From Diphasiastrum complanatum (lineage: Eukaryota; Streptophyta; Lycopodiopsida; Lycopodiales; Lycopodiaceae), in contig CM055095.1 in the NCBI GenBank assembly GCA_029204225.1, positions 21,449,752-21,488,251 on the forward strand: 38,500 nucleotides of DNA, read 5' to 3'. Shown here in pieces: positions 8,840-23,000 of the stretch. Each line of letters starts with the position of its first letter. The first letter of the stretch is position 1. The notes under the pieces are model-generated. The model worked only from the letters and a program-made list of their open reading frames with translations, made no database searches and was not told the origin of the DNA. The position numbers and the translations under genes are program-made.

Positions 8840-11800
8840 GTTAGTCTCTTGATTCATTCTTATGCTTGATGTTGGTTCACTAATACATTCTATGTCAGTA
8901 TATCATATTAGCACGCACTTAATTTAATTGAAACGTGCCATATTCAGCTAGCTCCAATTTAAGATACAATACTCATCCCAACATTTATGTGTGTGTGTGT
9001 GTCTCTCTCTCTCTCTCTCTCTCTCTCCAAGAAATCCTGGACCCCGGCTCATCCCTCGTTCTTGTCATCCTCTTAGTGTTGGCCACTGATATCCTCTGCC
9101 TCTCTAGCTCCCCATCAAAGCACCATAAAAATTGGCTATATTTGACTAAGAAACTTCACATTTTAATGCTCTAGTGTGTGAATGAATATTTGTGCAAAAT
9201 TAGCTTTCTATGGATCAAACATATGGATTGTTTGAGCAATTCAATCATGAATTTAAAAAATTTGAATGTGCACGAGTGATTTTCAGCCCCTTTTCACAGA
9301 TGTAACAATGGTTTAGTGAAACATTATGTCTTTTCATTCATTAGACTTGGTAAGACAGTTAACAATCTCGTCTACGGTGACAAGGGCAGTTAATGTAATC
9401 TGAGCATTTGAATGTGCTGCTAATTTTCTATCACAATGTTACAAATCTTGGCAATATGACATTAAGACATTAAGACATTGATTTATTTTTGTACCTCAGA
9501 AGAACGTGAATTGAGACACTAACACAGGGTTTGCACAAAATATGGACCTTGGATTTTGCCAGTTTAGGTAGAGAGTTTTTCCCTTTGATGATAGACAATT
9601 TTGGTATGCAAAGACATATACGTTTTTCTGGAGGAGCATATATAATTTTTAAGAATCCATTAACATCCAAAAACTTTGATGTATATGATCTGTTATAGGT
9701 GACTTATGTAAAGTGCAGCTATCCAAAAGTTTAATGATGTTATTGTGACATTCTGTTGGTTATATCTAGGGCCTCTTTTCGAAGTCTTACACAATCCCTA
9801 TTGGAAGTGTGCTGTTGCATTGGTTACTTTGCTTGGACCAGCACGAGGTAATTTCCATGATTCTTGAGAAATTCCTTTCTTTGTACTCTTTGCTGAAGTT
9901 GTGCATTAAAACCACAAACAAGTTGTTGGAGGTAAAATTTGCATAGGATTTGGCAAATTTGTAAGGCTACATGAATGTTAGAAACTAATTGAAAAAGTGT
10001 CCGTAACTTCTCAAAAAGACTTTGTTTATTGCATGGTGGTGAAATATTAAATTGCTCTATGTTCTTCATTGCTACCTTGTCCTGTTCTCTTTGTTCTCTT
10101 TACCATCAATGTTCACTACTACTACCATCAATCATGCCATTTTGAAGAGGCCTTTAAAAGAAAGCTTTACTCCAAGTTATGTTTTCGCCTTGGTGTGTTT
10201 ATGTTAGGGTTTTTAAGGTAGCTATCTTGATGTTGGCCTTCGTTTCGTTTGATTCACTATGATTATAACTTAATTGTGCTATCTTGAGGTCCTTGTGCAT
10301 GCTAATTTTCCATCAATTTGGGGTTCTTGGATGTGGGATAGACAAGAATGGTTGGTTGGGGTCAAATGTTGTTGGCTAAACCCCAAGAATGGATATTATT
10401 GGCTTTCACTTAAGCCTTGTGCCCCATCCTTTTGTTGGATATTATTTGATGGTAGACTTGATAAGGTGGACACTTTGGCCCATGTAAATTTTTTGGCAAC
10501 TGTACAACAACAATTGGTCTATTGTGTCTTGGTAGTAAGTGACGGACCGAGCCATAATTTGAGTGCCAAGTACCCATGAATAGGGCTCTACGCTGTCGTT
10601 CTAGCACGTGAACCTATACATAGAACTCCACAATCTTGTTCTAATGGCTTGATTATTTGCCTAATAGGCCTCATTTTAGATTAGCTTAGATTTAGTTTAG
10701 TATCAATGAACCTAATTTTATTATCCTGTTCAACTTCTTATCACTAGGTTTCCACTTAATATGATTGTTCTCCAGTACTTATTCATACATTTGCATTCTC
10801 TTCTGCATGTTATATTCTATGCGTGATGTTTTGTGCTATTATCAAGAATTTGTTTTGCAAAGAGAGTTTGTCGCTAGGTTCTACAATGTTTAATCTATGT
10901 TTGTTGAGGTTGTTGAGCAGGGCTTTTGTTTCTGGGGCAAAAACCTCAATTTTTGGTTTTGGCTCTAGTTTTTTCTAAATGGTCACTATTTTGATCTAAG
11001 TTGGTCTTGAATTTGCCCCATCAAATAACGAAAATCGTGTCAAAATTTGTTCAAATTGGGCTAAAAAAATGAGGGTGCTAGAAACTTCAAAATGTCTAGT
11101 TTTTTTTAGCAATTCATCACTATTGTACTTGCTTGTGGACTTTCATGGAGATTTGTCATATTTGTGCTTCTATGGTCCACTTTTGTTGCTATAACTTCTC
11201 ATTTGGATAACTAGAGTTGAGAGACTTTAAGATATCTACTTTTTAAAATTTTTTGCATTGAATATTTTTCATATTATTTTTGTGTACCCTTTTTCAGACT
11301 ACTTTGAACACTTGGAATCATTGTTCTTTCTACAATGGGGCAATTCTACTACATTCAGCAGCTCTTCAATGTAATGTGTAGAAGGTCACTTTCAAATTTT
11401 CTAATTTATTGATGTTGTTCCTCCAATATGGGGCCTATATTGAACTCATAGGTCCCACAGATCCCGGTACTGCGGGACCATATATGGTACCGCGGTACCA
11501 TATCGGTCGGCGGTACCAAAAAAAAAAAAATTTTTTTTTTTTTGCGAAAATAACATGGGATATTTTTTTTTTTTCATATTATGGTACCGCCCTGGTACCG
11601 CGGATCCTAGGGCGGTACCGTACCGGTGGTACCATAACAGCGGTACCAGGGGACACTATGATTGAACTATGTAGCTCTTTAATTTCTTATCTACATGTTA
11701 GGGTAGAATCTAGAATCTAGGGTTTTGTTGTTGTGCACTTCATAGTTGGTACATCATATTTTTTTAAGGGATCTAATAAAAGATGCAACTTGTAAGTTGT

Positions 11801-14800
11801 CATGGCTCATTATATCTTATAGTAGTAAGTGATCTCTAGACTAGTGAGTTCACACGTAAGTGGTGACATATACTATAGGTTAGTTTGATGATTGGCATAT
11901 ATACTTCTTGTAAACTATACTTCATAATAAACTCTTTGACCTCTAACATTCATGAATCCAATTGACCTAATTGATGCCGGAGATATTATCTGCAGATTTG
12001 TTGAATGAGAGCTAAACGTCTCATGAATCAACCAATAACATTGAGGCCTCAATACCTGCTTATACAGTCTGAGACCACAAGTTAGGGCTAGAGTATGCAA
12101 GTTGGGTGAAAGGGCCCCATAATGACCATATAATTCACATTCATGTTTGGAATGCCAAATCATGAATGACGAATTTAGGTCCCCAAACTGTGTAGTCCAA
12201 TTGACAAGTAATAAGAAGTGGGGATTTGTGGTCCATATAAATTCCCTTTCCGTGATATTTGGCCTATAATTGTGTTCATGCCTAACTTTTGAAGAATTTG
12301 CATACTATTGCTCGAGACATGTGGTAACTTAAATTAGTCTAAGACTCATTTGAGAAATCAAGCGATTTAAAGTATTTGCTCAATTGCAGCTTATGGTAGA
12401 TAGTCTCAATTTGTTTTTTAGGTATGTATTCCAGATTGTAACATGCACAAATGGATAATTTTTGGTTATATCTATTGGCTACTAGACCATATTAACTGTC
12501 TGAGGTTCATTAAAGTGATGGACATGGTTTATGCGCACCAGTTTTAGTAACTGATGCAGTCTCCCTAGAGTTATAACTATCAATCTTGTTAGTTATGCAT
12601 AAAAAGTTTAACATAAAAAAAAAAAATCTAGAATAGATTGAAGGAGGAGTGAAGGGTTTCCGTTTGAGGTGCAGGTGGTGAATGCTGATCTAAATGCTCT
12701 TCGAGATTTCTTGCTTTCCAGATCTGGTGGCAGATGGTGTTGGTGCCTTTATGCGGCGGTCTCCAAACATGAACTCATTAGTGGGACTAGGTGCTCTTGC
12801 TGCCTTTAGTATCAGTGCTGTAAGTTTTAATGTCATGTAATGACTTCCGCTTTATTGTAGGTCTGTTATATTGATTGACTTCCTGTTGATAGTGTTTGGA
12901 GTTTCAGTCACCTTTCTTGGTTTCTACCGTGCCTTTGATGACTAGCAAACTTTGTGTGTTTTCTATGTTAGCAGTTGTGCTTAAATTTTGATAAGGACCT
13001 GTTGATCTTACAGATTTCACTGGCAGATCCTGGCCTTAATTGGGATGCTTCTTTCTTTGATGAGCCGGTGTGCTTCCTGATCTTTTCTTCTTTATAAAAG
13101 ATTTTGAGATAAATCAATTGGCTGGCATGCTTTTAGGATGAGCTTTAGATTTCATGGGAAAACTTATTCACCAGTTCTTTTACCCACACTAATAGCATGT
13201 GTTGAAACTTGGATCATTACTTGTCATGTCAGTTTGTATATGATCTATCATGCAAGACCAAAGAAAGAAGGGTTGATCAGTATCACTTACCAAAGGATGT
13301 ATGATTAACAACCTGAAATTTATACATCTCAGGACAAAAGTCTCTTAATTTTTAAGCTTGGGCAAATTATTTCACTTTTGGCCACAAACAAGTGTATTCT
13401 TTGAAACAGATCTTGAAAATTCATGGTTTTAAGTTCTGTTTAGAAGTTTGAAGTCTTTCTCAAAGGAAAAATCAAGTCTACTGAGCATGTTATGCTTATT
13501 GAAAGCCATTTGTTTAGCAGTAGCTAACGTGACAACAGACAGCTGTCTGCCTTCAATTTTTTAATTTGTTTGCCTGAATGGCCCAGGTAATGCTGCTAGC
13601 TTTTGTGCTATTGGGACGAACGTTAGAGGAGCGCGCTCGTCTTGAAGCCTCAAGTGACATGAAGGAACTTCTAGTGAGTTGTTTCGAGATCTTTAAATAA
13701 AGTCACATATCCTACATTGCACCATATGTTATATGTTCTTGTACGAACCTAGGATTATCTTTTTGCGATCAGGGTTATGATAAAATTTCTGGATTTTTTC
13801 TGCAGTCCTTAGTTCCTTCAAAATCGAGGCTTGTGGTTGTTGAGAATAATGAAGCTGGTACACAGCCGGCGGGAAGTATACTCATCGATAAGAAATTTGT
13901 TACAGACGTTGACACAGAACAACTGCGGCGTGGAGATTGTGTGTTGGTGTTGCCTGGTGAAATCATTCCCGTTGATGTACTTTCTTCTTAATCAATGTTA
14001 TCGTTATCCATTCCTTCTCAAAATTTGTATACAATGAATGCAACAAGACAGCCTCTTGATCTTAAGCGGGCATAGGTTTCTTATAAGCGGGCCTTGAATG
14101 TAGCGCCTGTTTACTCTTAGGAATGATCTCTTTACTTCTAGATCCCGGAAAAGGTCTGGTTTTCTCTTCTTGACACGGTGTATAACTTGGAGATTTTCTC
14201 ATCCAAGTCAATTCCGAATGAGACTCGTGGTCCATAAATGTCTGAGCAAGTAATTGGAGGATCCATGCAGTAGTTCACTATGCTTTATCTATTGCTATGA
14301 CATTTTTGCGGTCCCATGATGTGGCCAGACTTGCATGCTTTTCAAACTAGTAAGGACGTGTACTTTACTTGAATGAAGTGGATACTCTGATTAGACCAAT
14401 TTGGGAGTCTCAAGTCTCTCCAAGCAGTCTTTCTCATTTATAACATCATGGAGAGAATGTCTTCTTATCTGTGAAGTCCCCTTGGAGGAGTCCTTCCACT
14501 CACGGGAACAATTCCTGTCTTGTTAATCTCTTTGAATGAATGAATTGCTTTAAGTTTCATTTTGAGAAAATTTTATGTACTCAAGTAATCTTTACCTTTA
14601 TTCTGATACAAGTGTCACCTTCATTTTGCATTGGTTGCCAATTGTTGCAGCAGATTCAGTGTGCAAATTTCATTTTTCCTTCAGGACTTTTGAATCCATA
14701 ACTGGAAACTAGATTAAATGAGCTTAAGGAAAAGCCGTTACATAGCAAGTCCTTTTGAATGTATGAATTTATGTTTTTATTGAGTTAATCACCAACACCG

Positions 14801-15517
14801 ATAAATTGCATATCACATCATGCCTTCAAATCCCTGTTCTCCTCCAGGCTGTGAGCAAAATTCATGTATGTTTCTAAACCTTACAGCTGAAAAACACTCC
14901 TTGTTTGATAAATAATGCCAAGCCAAGTCACGCAGGCACTAGTTCGTCTATTGTGAATTGGTTTTTCAGAATTCGAATTGATTAATGACAAATGTTTGGA
15001 TTAGGTTGGAAGAGCTATTTTTCAAATGCAGGAATCCTTTTGATACGACAGTTTCTAAGTTGTCAGTTCTTTACTCGTAAGATTATGTTCAGCTGCAAGA
15101 TTCCTTTCCTGGGCACCTCTGTGTGATTAAGCTTGGATAGCCTCAATGATGTAAGGAAACGTAAAAACAGAGAGTTTGCATATCTGTTTTTCAAAGCTTT
15201 TGGTTCATACGTTCAACAACTTGATCGTTGCAGCTATCTGAATTTATTGGGTGCTGCTTGGTGTGTACTAGGATCTAGGAGTTGACTTTCAAACTGAGGC
15301 TATGAATAATATTTAAATCTGGCATTATAAGTATAAGGCATAAGCTATGATATATTAGTATATAATTTGGTTGGTATGCTGTATCCCAGGGAGTAGTGGT
15401 GGCTGGAAGGAGCTCAGTGGATGAGTCCATGCTTACAGGCGAACCTCTTCTTGTTACTAAAACTAAGGACCTTGCTGTTTCTGCAGGAACCGTTAATTGG
15501 GTATGTGGCGTTGTGGT

Positions 15518-15592
<75 letters not shown>

Positions 15593-18500
15593 TCTTTTAT
15601 GGTCGTTGAATGCCAAGAGGCGTATAAGATGAAATAGTACATCTCAAGTGTGATAGTATATATAGGAGCATAAATATGTCTCCAAGATCAAAATCAAATA
15701 AACTAGACCGAAGCAATCAAAGGGCTAGTCGTTCATTGTCCAAGTGAAGTTCATAAACTGAAAATAGTGCTGCAGTTGATAAATAATACAATAAAGCATG
15801 CTGTAAAGGGAGTGGTATATCGGATATCATGTCATAATGGAGCTGGAGCTCTGCTGAAGTAGGAAAGGAGAGCGAGACACTCATAAATCAAAGACTAGTC
15901 TATGATTGGCTGAAGTCTCTGATAAAACTGAAAATAGTGCTGCAGCTGATACAATGATACAGTAATACAATAAAGCATGCTTTATCTAACACGTCTGGCA
16001 ACGGGTTACATGCTGGACGTCCCTTTTCATACTGGGCCAGAAGAATTGCCTACAAAGAAGCTCATAGGTCTTTTGTATTCCCGGGTGTACCAAGCGCCTA
16101 AAATCCTCCGAGTCTGGAACACACTTTCGAATGCTATTGGTCGTCCTTTTTGGTTCAACACCGCACAAAGTCACTAGCATCTATTTCAACCACAAAAGGT
16201 TGGTTTGGGTCTATGACTTTCAGTATTGGTGTTACAACTAATGCTATTTTGAGAGCATCAAAACTCTCTTGTTGCTCTGGCCCCAGACGAACTCCTTTCC
16301 CTTCCCCTTAAGAAGATTTGCCATGGGAACTGCGGCCAATTGAAAATGGCTTTGACCTTATTTGGATCCATCTTAATCCCATCCTTCGAGATTCTTCGGT
16401 AAAAAACTCACATTTAGGTTTCTTTGCAAATAGCTTATGCTTTTTGAGCAAACGAAACACCTTTTTGAGGTGAGCCAAATCGTGTTTTTTAGTTTTGTTG
16501 AAAACTAAAATATCATCTAGAAAAACTACCACAAATTTTCCTAAATATGATCGAAGAACACTGTTCATCATGGTCATAAAAGTCGCCGGAGCATTGGTGA
16601 GCCCTGAAAGCTGTTTTTGGGACATCTTTTGCCTTAATACTGAACCGAAATCTATTTTACTAAAATATTGGCCCCGTCAAGTTGATCAAACAACTTGTCT
16701 ACCCAAGGCATAGGGTACTTATTCTTAATTGTGAATTTATTTAATGCTCTGTAGTCTACGCATAAACGCATAGACGCTTCTTTCTTTTTTACCTAAAGGA
16801 CAAGTGCTGCCCAAGGAAAACTGCTTGGTTGTATTTGTCCCTTAGATATTCTGTTAATTGTTTTGTTATTTCCCTATCTTCTGGCCGACTAACCCGATAG
16901 GGTGGTCTAGCTATGGGTGCTATACTAGGTACTAAGTTAATGGCATGATCTACTTCCCTACTAGGTGGCAAACGGCTAGGTAAATCATTAGGAAAGACTT
17001 CACCATACTTATTTAACAAAACATCTAATTTTTTTCTTTTATGAAATATATTATCGGAAATCGAGTCATTAAAAATAAACCGCAAGTCATAGAAAAGTAC
17101 CTGATGTTGATCATCCTCCAAAAGTTGAACAAGCTCTGAACTGTACATCAAAGGACTACCCAAGCTGTAGAGCCAATCTCTCCCTAACACTAGGTCGGTA
17201 CGGTCCAGATGCATGATCTGGAAGTTCAGGTTATCCTTATAGCCTTGAATTTCCAGACCTAAACTGCTAACCATGGTTTCCCACACTTTCTTATCCTGAC
17301 CCTTAACCAAGAAAACTATATGCCTATGCTGACTAGGTGTTTTTGGAAGTTTTAGTTTCTTGACTAGGGTGTAATTGATGAGGTTATGGGTTGCCCCATC
17401 GTCCACCATTACTTTGACTGTCTGATAGCCAATCTTCTCATGCATACGTACTAGGTCATGAGGCCCAAAGCTGGAGGGTCTCCCTAGCATAGCAGAGATT
17501 AACTGACAATGGTGCTCATGATCTTCATCAAACACCTCTATTTCAGTAGCTGCCGAATCAATGGGGAAACTCAATAGTCTGAACTAGGTGTACTTGCTTG
17601 TTATCTTTCTTTTTATTAACGGTCCTTTAGGACACTATTTGACTGTGTGACCTTTACCCATGAAGACAAAATACAACTGTTCTTGTTTAGCTTTTTCAAA
17701 GTCTTTTGTTTTCAACGGTTGAATTATTGCAGGGGGCTGTTCAAGAGTAGTAGGTGAGTTTCGCGAACTTCAACCTTGTACGCATCTCAAAGCCCACAGA
17801 CAAAGCCCCTGACTTTCTGATTGTCATCCACATTTTTAAGTTTAAGCATAGATTCCCAATAGTGAGATATATACTGGGTTAGGGGTTTGTCCATGACTAA
17901 CCTTTCCCAGGCTTCCCAAGCCCTATCAAGTTCGTTGGTAGGCAAGAACTCTTGTAGGAAAGCTTCCTCTAAAGCCTTCCATGACTGGGGTGTCTGCCTA
18001 GTCTCTCGGAGGTTCAGCCACCACTTGTAGGCCATGGGACCCAGGGATAGGCTAGCTTCTAAAGGCTTGCAAGTGGTCGGGTGTTTGTTTCAATGCATGA
18101 ATGTTTTTCTACTTGCTAAGGAAAGTTTGAAGTATTTCTGTGTTTTTGTCTTTTTCTTCCCCATGGAGTTTGTTCTGGTGTCTCCCGAATGAGTAGGAAC
18201 TACGGGAGGTACATGCAACTAAGATGTACTAGGGGCTGAAACTTGAACTAAAACTGGAGGTACTAAACTGACGCACAAACTTTTAAGTTCAACAAATGAT
18301 TTATCTTGTTTAGTACGCATGCTGGCTAAAGGATTTTTACTTTAGTTTGTAACTGCTCATACTGTTCTTTAACACGAATTCCTCAGGGTTAAACATTTCA
18401 TATTCCTCATCTACATCCATTGCAGTCTTTCCTTCCTGAAAATGAAGGGCCTCTTCTTCGAGCTTGTCTATGGCTCTTCTTGGGGAAACAGGATTTTCCT

Positions 18501-19659
18501 CGGGAGTCGGCATGTCAGACTTCGAAGAGGAACGCGAAAACATAAAGCAAATAGAAAGAAGGGACAAGGACTTAGCCTGATTTAAGCCCACTCGCCAATG
18601 GAACCACAAGAATCTTCCCTCAGCCCCGTTGAACGGTTAAACCTCGCTCCTTGACTGCAGCGTGCTGGAACAAGGGCTTCACTGCAACATGCAATACAAT
18701 GAGGTAAAATCCGCTCAGCTAGCTGGCCCGAATCGATGTCAAATCTGCTCTAGCAATGTGTTTCTTGTCAAGGGATTCTTCCACAAGCAGGGCTAGATTT
18801 CATAGCAAGAAGAATTGCAATTAGCACAAAGAGTTTCTTGCAAGTTTGTTCCAGAATTAGCTGTTACTGTAGCGATGGAGCATATGCAAGATTTGCACTA
18901 GTTTCTGAGGCCAAAAGCTGCCAAGCTAATGAGAAAGAAGGTATTGAATCAAAACTTCAGATCCTGCAGATTTGAGGGCTTTGATACTAGAAATTAACCA
19001 ACCATGGTTGCCTAAGAACTAGTTTCCTCCCTATGCTTTGCTGACCTACTCTCTACTTCGTTGATTGTGTGGGTGGTTCCTCGATGAATGATGATATTCC
19101 CCTATTCTGATTCAGAATCACTCGGTGTTCGTGTCACATCCATTTTCTCTGCTTCACAATTGTTAATATGTCTTTGCATAATGTGGGACTAGGTCTAGCC
19201 TTGTGGCTTTTATAAAGGAAGAAGAAGAAGAGCCACTTATAGCTTTTAAACAAGTAGAACAGTTAAGAACAATCCAACAAAGTGCCTCACTGTGACATTC
19301 AGGTTAAATGTTTAATAGTAAATCATGCCAAGTTTTAGCTTGATGTCTTTTATACAAAGAAATCTGAATCTATTCTTTTAAAGTGTCTTATCATTTCTAT
19401 AGTTGTCCTTAAAGGTAAATAAGCTTAATGTCTGATCCAGACATGAGGGTCCGGGCTGCCCGCGTCCGACGCCCAGACCCGGACGCGTCCGACCCCCGGA
19501 CGCGGGGTCGGACGCGTCCTTTTTAAATTTTTTTTGGCTGGACGCGTCCGGGGCCCAGAACGCGTCCGGGCCCCGGACGCGTTTTTTTTTTAAAAAAAAA
19601 AAAAACAAAAGGCACGGGCAGCGGTCTGTTCCGCAGAAGTCCGAGAGGAGAGAGAGGGC

Positions 19660-19704
<45 letters not shown>

Positions 19705-19712
19705 GTGATAAG

Positions 19713-19744
<32 letters not shown>

Positions 19745-19978
19745 ATATTGTTGATTTGTGTGCATACAGATGTGTGTGTGTGGTGATTTGTGTGTGAGAG
19801 AGAGAGAGGAAGAGACAGAGAGTGTGAGGGACAGAGAGAGAGGATTTGTGTGTGCGCGCGTGTACGAGACATGGTGTGTGTGTGTGTGAGTTTGGGATTT
19901 AGGGTTTAGGGTGCTTGGGTTTGGGGTTTAGGGTTTAGGGTGAGAGAGATATTAGATTTGCGTGCTTCTGTGTGTGTG

Positions 19979-20040
<62 letters not shown>

Positions 20041-23000
20041 GGAGAGATATGGCCGCTCGTCCCATTTGGGATGAGGTGGAGTTGTTGCCCGACAAAAAGT
20101 GGCGTTGCCCTTTTTGTCGAAAGCAGTTCACAGGGAACGCCTCTCAGGTTCGAGCACATCTGGGGGGTTGCGAGTCCGACCCACGGGGGGACACTACGGG
20201 ATAGGCGTTTGTATGGTCATCCCCGCTGCGAAGAGGGCTCCCATTCTCGAGGCATATTCTGAGCCAATTGCTGAGCCCGACGAGTCGTCCACAGATGCCG
20301 CGGACTCTGTTTCCATTGGTGCACCCACTGCCACCGACCCTGCCACTAGTACACCCAGTGCCACCGCCCCCACTGTCGCATCCGCACCCGCCACCGCCGC
20401 TGCGTGTGCGTCCGCCACCGCCTCCGCCTCTGCCACAGCCACCCGTAACCCCTCCGCCAGTACTCTCGATGGATCCGCAGCCTCCACTGCTGCACCTACG
20501 CCTCTGCCATCACCGTCAGATCTGCACGGCCCGTCCACATCCTCTGCTTCCGCACCTGCACCTATGCCACCACCTCCAGATCCGCATCGTCCATCCACAT
20601 CCTCCCAGCCATCCACATCCCGAGGCACCAGACAGATGTCCATGGCAGGATCTTTCAGAGAGGGGCAGCACAGAGAGGCCACCAAGACCATAGCACAGAT
20701 GTTCCTGAACCTCCCCTTTATCATGGCATCATCCCGCATCTTTCGAGAGGCTATCTCGAAAGTTGTAGTCTGCATGCCCGGCTACACACCACCCACAGCC
20801 GACGCACTACGCGGCCCTTTGCTCCAGGACCGGGTTGCATCAGTCAGAGAGAGACTGGCCGCACTGTAGGAGGCTTGGGATAGATACGGCTGTTCCATCA
20901 TGGCTGATGGGTGGACTGATCGCCGTAGACGTCCACTCATCAACATGATTGTTTCTAGTTGTTACAGTTCCATGTTCCTATGCAGCATCGACGCCTCCGA
21001 GGCAGGGAGAGTGCACTCGGCCGAGTACATTTACGGCATCATCCGCGCAGCGATAGAGGAGGTCGGGCCACAACGCGTTGTCCAGGTACAATTTTTTTTC
21101 ATTAGTTGCTTGGTCATTTACTGCTTCATGTTGATACAAAAGTTTTGCGTGGTTTTCGATTGATTGCAATGTGTTTACGAGCTGTGAACTGATCGTGTGA
21201 ACGTACCGTGAAAGATTGTGACCGACAATGCGTCCAACTGCCGCGGTATGGGGGAGCTTCTAATGGCAGAGTACCCCTCCATTGTGTGGACTCCATGTGC
21301 TGCACACTCACTGGACCTCCTCCTGCATTCCATCGGGCGCTTGCCTTGGGTCAGTGAGATTCTCACGAGGGCACTTGCGGTTGTGGACTTCGTCACACGC
21401 AAGCACCGCATGACTGCCCTTTTCCACACATTCAGCAGGTAATATGGTATTTATTTTTTGGCTCGTTCAAGATGCTTCTTCTTTTTTGCTCGTTTCATGT
21501 GTGCCTCTCATTCCGTTTGTCAATTTTGGCTCGACTTGAAGAAGCCCGCTCGCACCCGCTTCGCCTACCAGTTCATCATGCTTGAGCGGCTACACAAGCT
21601 GAAGGGTGATTTGTGGCACATGGCTACTTGTGCAGAGTTCACCGCCATGGACCTGTCCACGACCCCAGAGGGCTTGGCCTTCCACGGCATCTTATTCATG
21701 GAGCCTTTATGGGTGGATATGCAGCTGCAGATGGACGTCATGCGCCCCATCTACTCTGTTCTGAGGCTTGTTGATTGCGAGGGGTGCACGATGGGCCTCA
21801 TTTACGAGTTCATGGACAGCATAGGCGAGTCTCTCCAGCGTTCTGAGCTGGACCCTGCCAGGTATAACTTTTTTCCATCTCACCATCCTTACTTCCATTT
21901 CACACTCTGTTTCGTCTTGCTGCCGCAACACGATGGTATGTAACTGTTGCCTCCATGTGGTTTGGTCCACAGGTTGGAGCCTATCAGGCGCTTGTGGCAG
22001 CGATGATGGGATAAGTTTCACCGGCCCATTCACAGTGTTGCCCACATACTGCATCCGCTGTTTTTGAGCGAGAGGCAGTACGATGATGCAAAGCTCCGTG
22101 CGGACTGGTTCTCATACATCCGCCTCCTCAACAACGACACTGGTATCCGCAGCAGGCTCGAGGTGCAAAGGCTCAGTTACAGGTAAATTCTTGCTCTGTC
22201 GTACGCTGTCGTTCGTTCAATTTCCCTGCGCAGGCTCAAGATGTACTCACGCACATCGCTGATCAACTGCAGGCACTCTCTGGGGCTGTTCGGCGGTCTG
22301 AGAGAACAGGCTCTTGCCTGTATCATGGTGGGAGAGCTATGGGACTGGACAGCTAGACCTGAGGACGCTCGCGCTCCGAGTCCTTTCACAGGTATGTTGT
22401 CTAATCTCATTCATCCAACCAGTTTTCACATTTACTCACTGGAGTGGTTGCCAATTAATGCAGGACTGTTCTACTTGCATGTGCGAGCGGAACTGGTCAG
22501 CGCTCAGCCTTGTTCACACGAACAGGCGGAACCGTCTGACGACGGAGCGATGCAATGACTTGGTGTACTGCAACACCAACGCCAGGGTGGTTCGACGCAT
22601 CACGGAGAGCATGAGGGCAGGAGGCGCACGCGCCCTACTCTTGCAGGTATATGTCTATGCTCTATCGTTTGCTTTCGTATTAGTTTAAGACATTCAGTTT
22701 AATGCCCTCACGGTTGCTTCAGCTGTTCTCACGAATGATTGACTTGTGTGCAGGTCAATCCCGATGAGTGCCTTTTTGCAGCGGCCGATCATGAGCCAGA
22801 GCTAGAGGTTGATCCAGACGATGCCGCTCGGCGTGCTCTGCGGGGTGATCCTGAGGATGATGCCGATGCCGATGAGACCACCCCTGTAAAGACCACTAGG
22901 GAAAACTCTTAAGATGAGGATAGGAAAACACAAGAGAGACTGTGGAGCAAAACCACCCAACCAAACCTAGATCCAACCTGGAGAATCCTCCTAGATCTAG

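Larger units (their letters stand above)
15986..18609 (-). mobile_element. Decayed Ty3/Gypsy retrotransposon, minus strand
   Basis: Read on the minus strand, gag, protease, reverse transcriptase, the very start of RNase H and the integrase zinc finger appear in normal Gypsy order but in different frames with stops. Most of RNase H, and the integrase core, are missing. No left LTR is seen. The protease triad reads DDG in place of DSG. It lies antisense inside intron 7 of PAA2 and is clearly inactive. Confidence 0.88.

Noticed and set aside
19378-19872. Antisense Ser/Leu/His-rich frames over GA and GT tracts
   Set aside because: Microsatellite translation only, as also at 15275-15616, 24413-24841, 33653-33925 and 33816-34085.
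19898-19940. Interstitial telomere
   Set aside because: Only two plus two TTTAGGG units; better described as telo-box motifs.
20194-20775. Antisense frame of 193 residues and a Pro/His-rich frame at 20268-20693
   Set aside because: Both are low-complexity shadows of the Ala/Pro/Thr linker of the hAT transposase.
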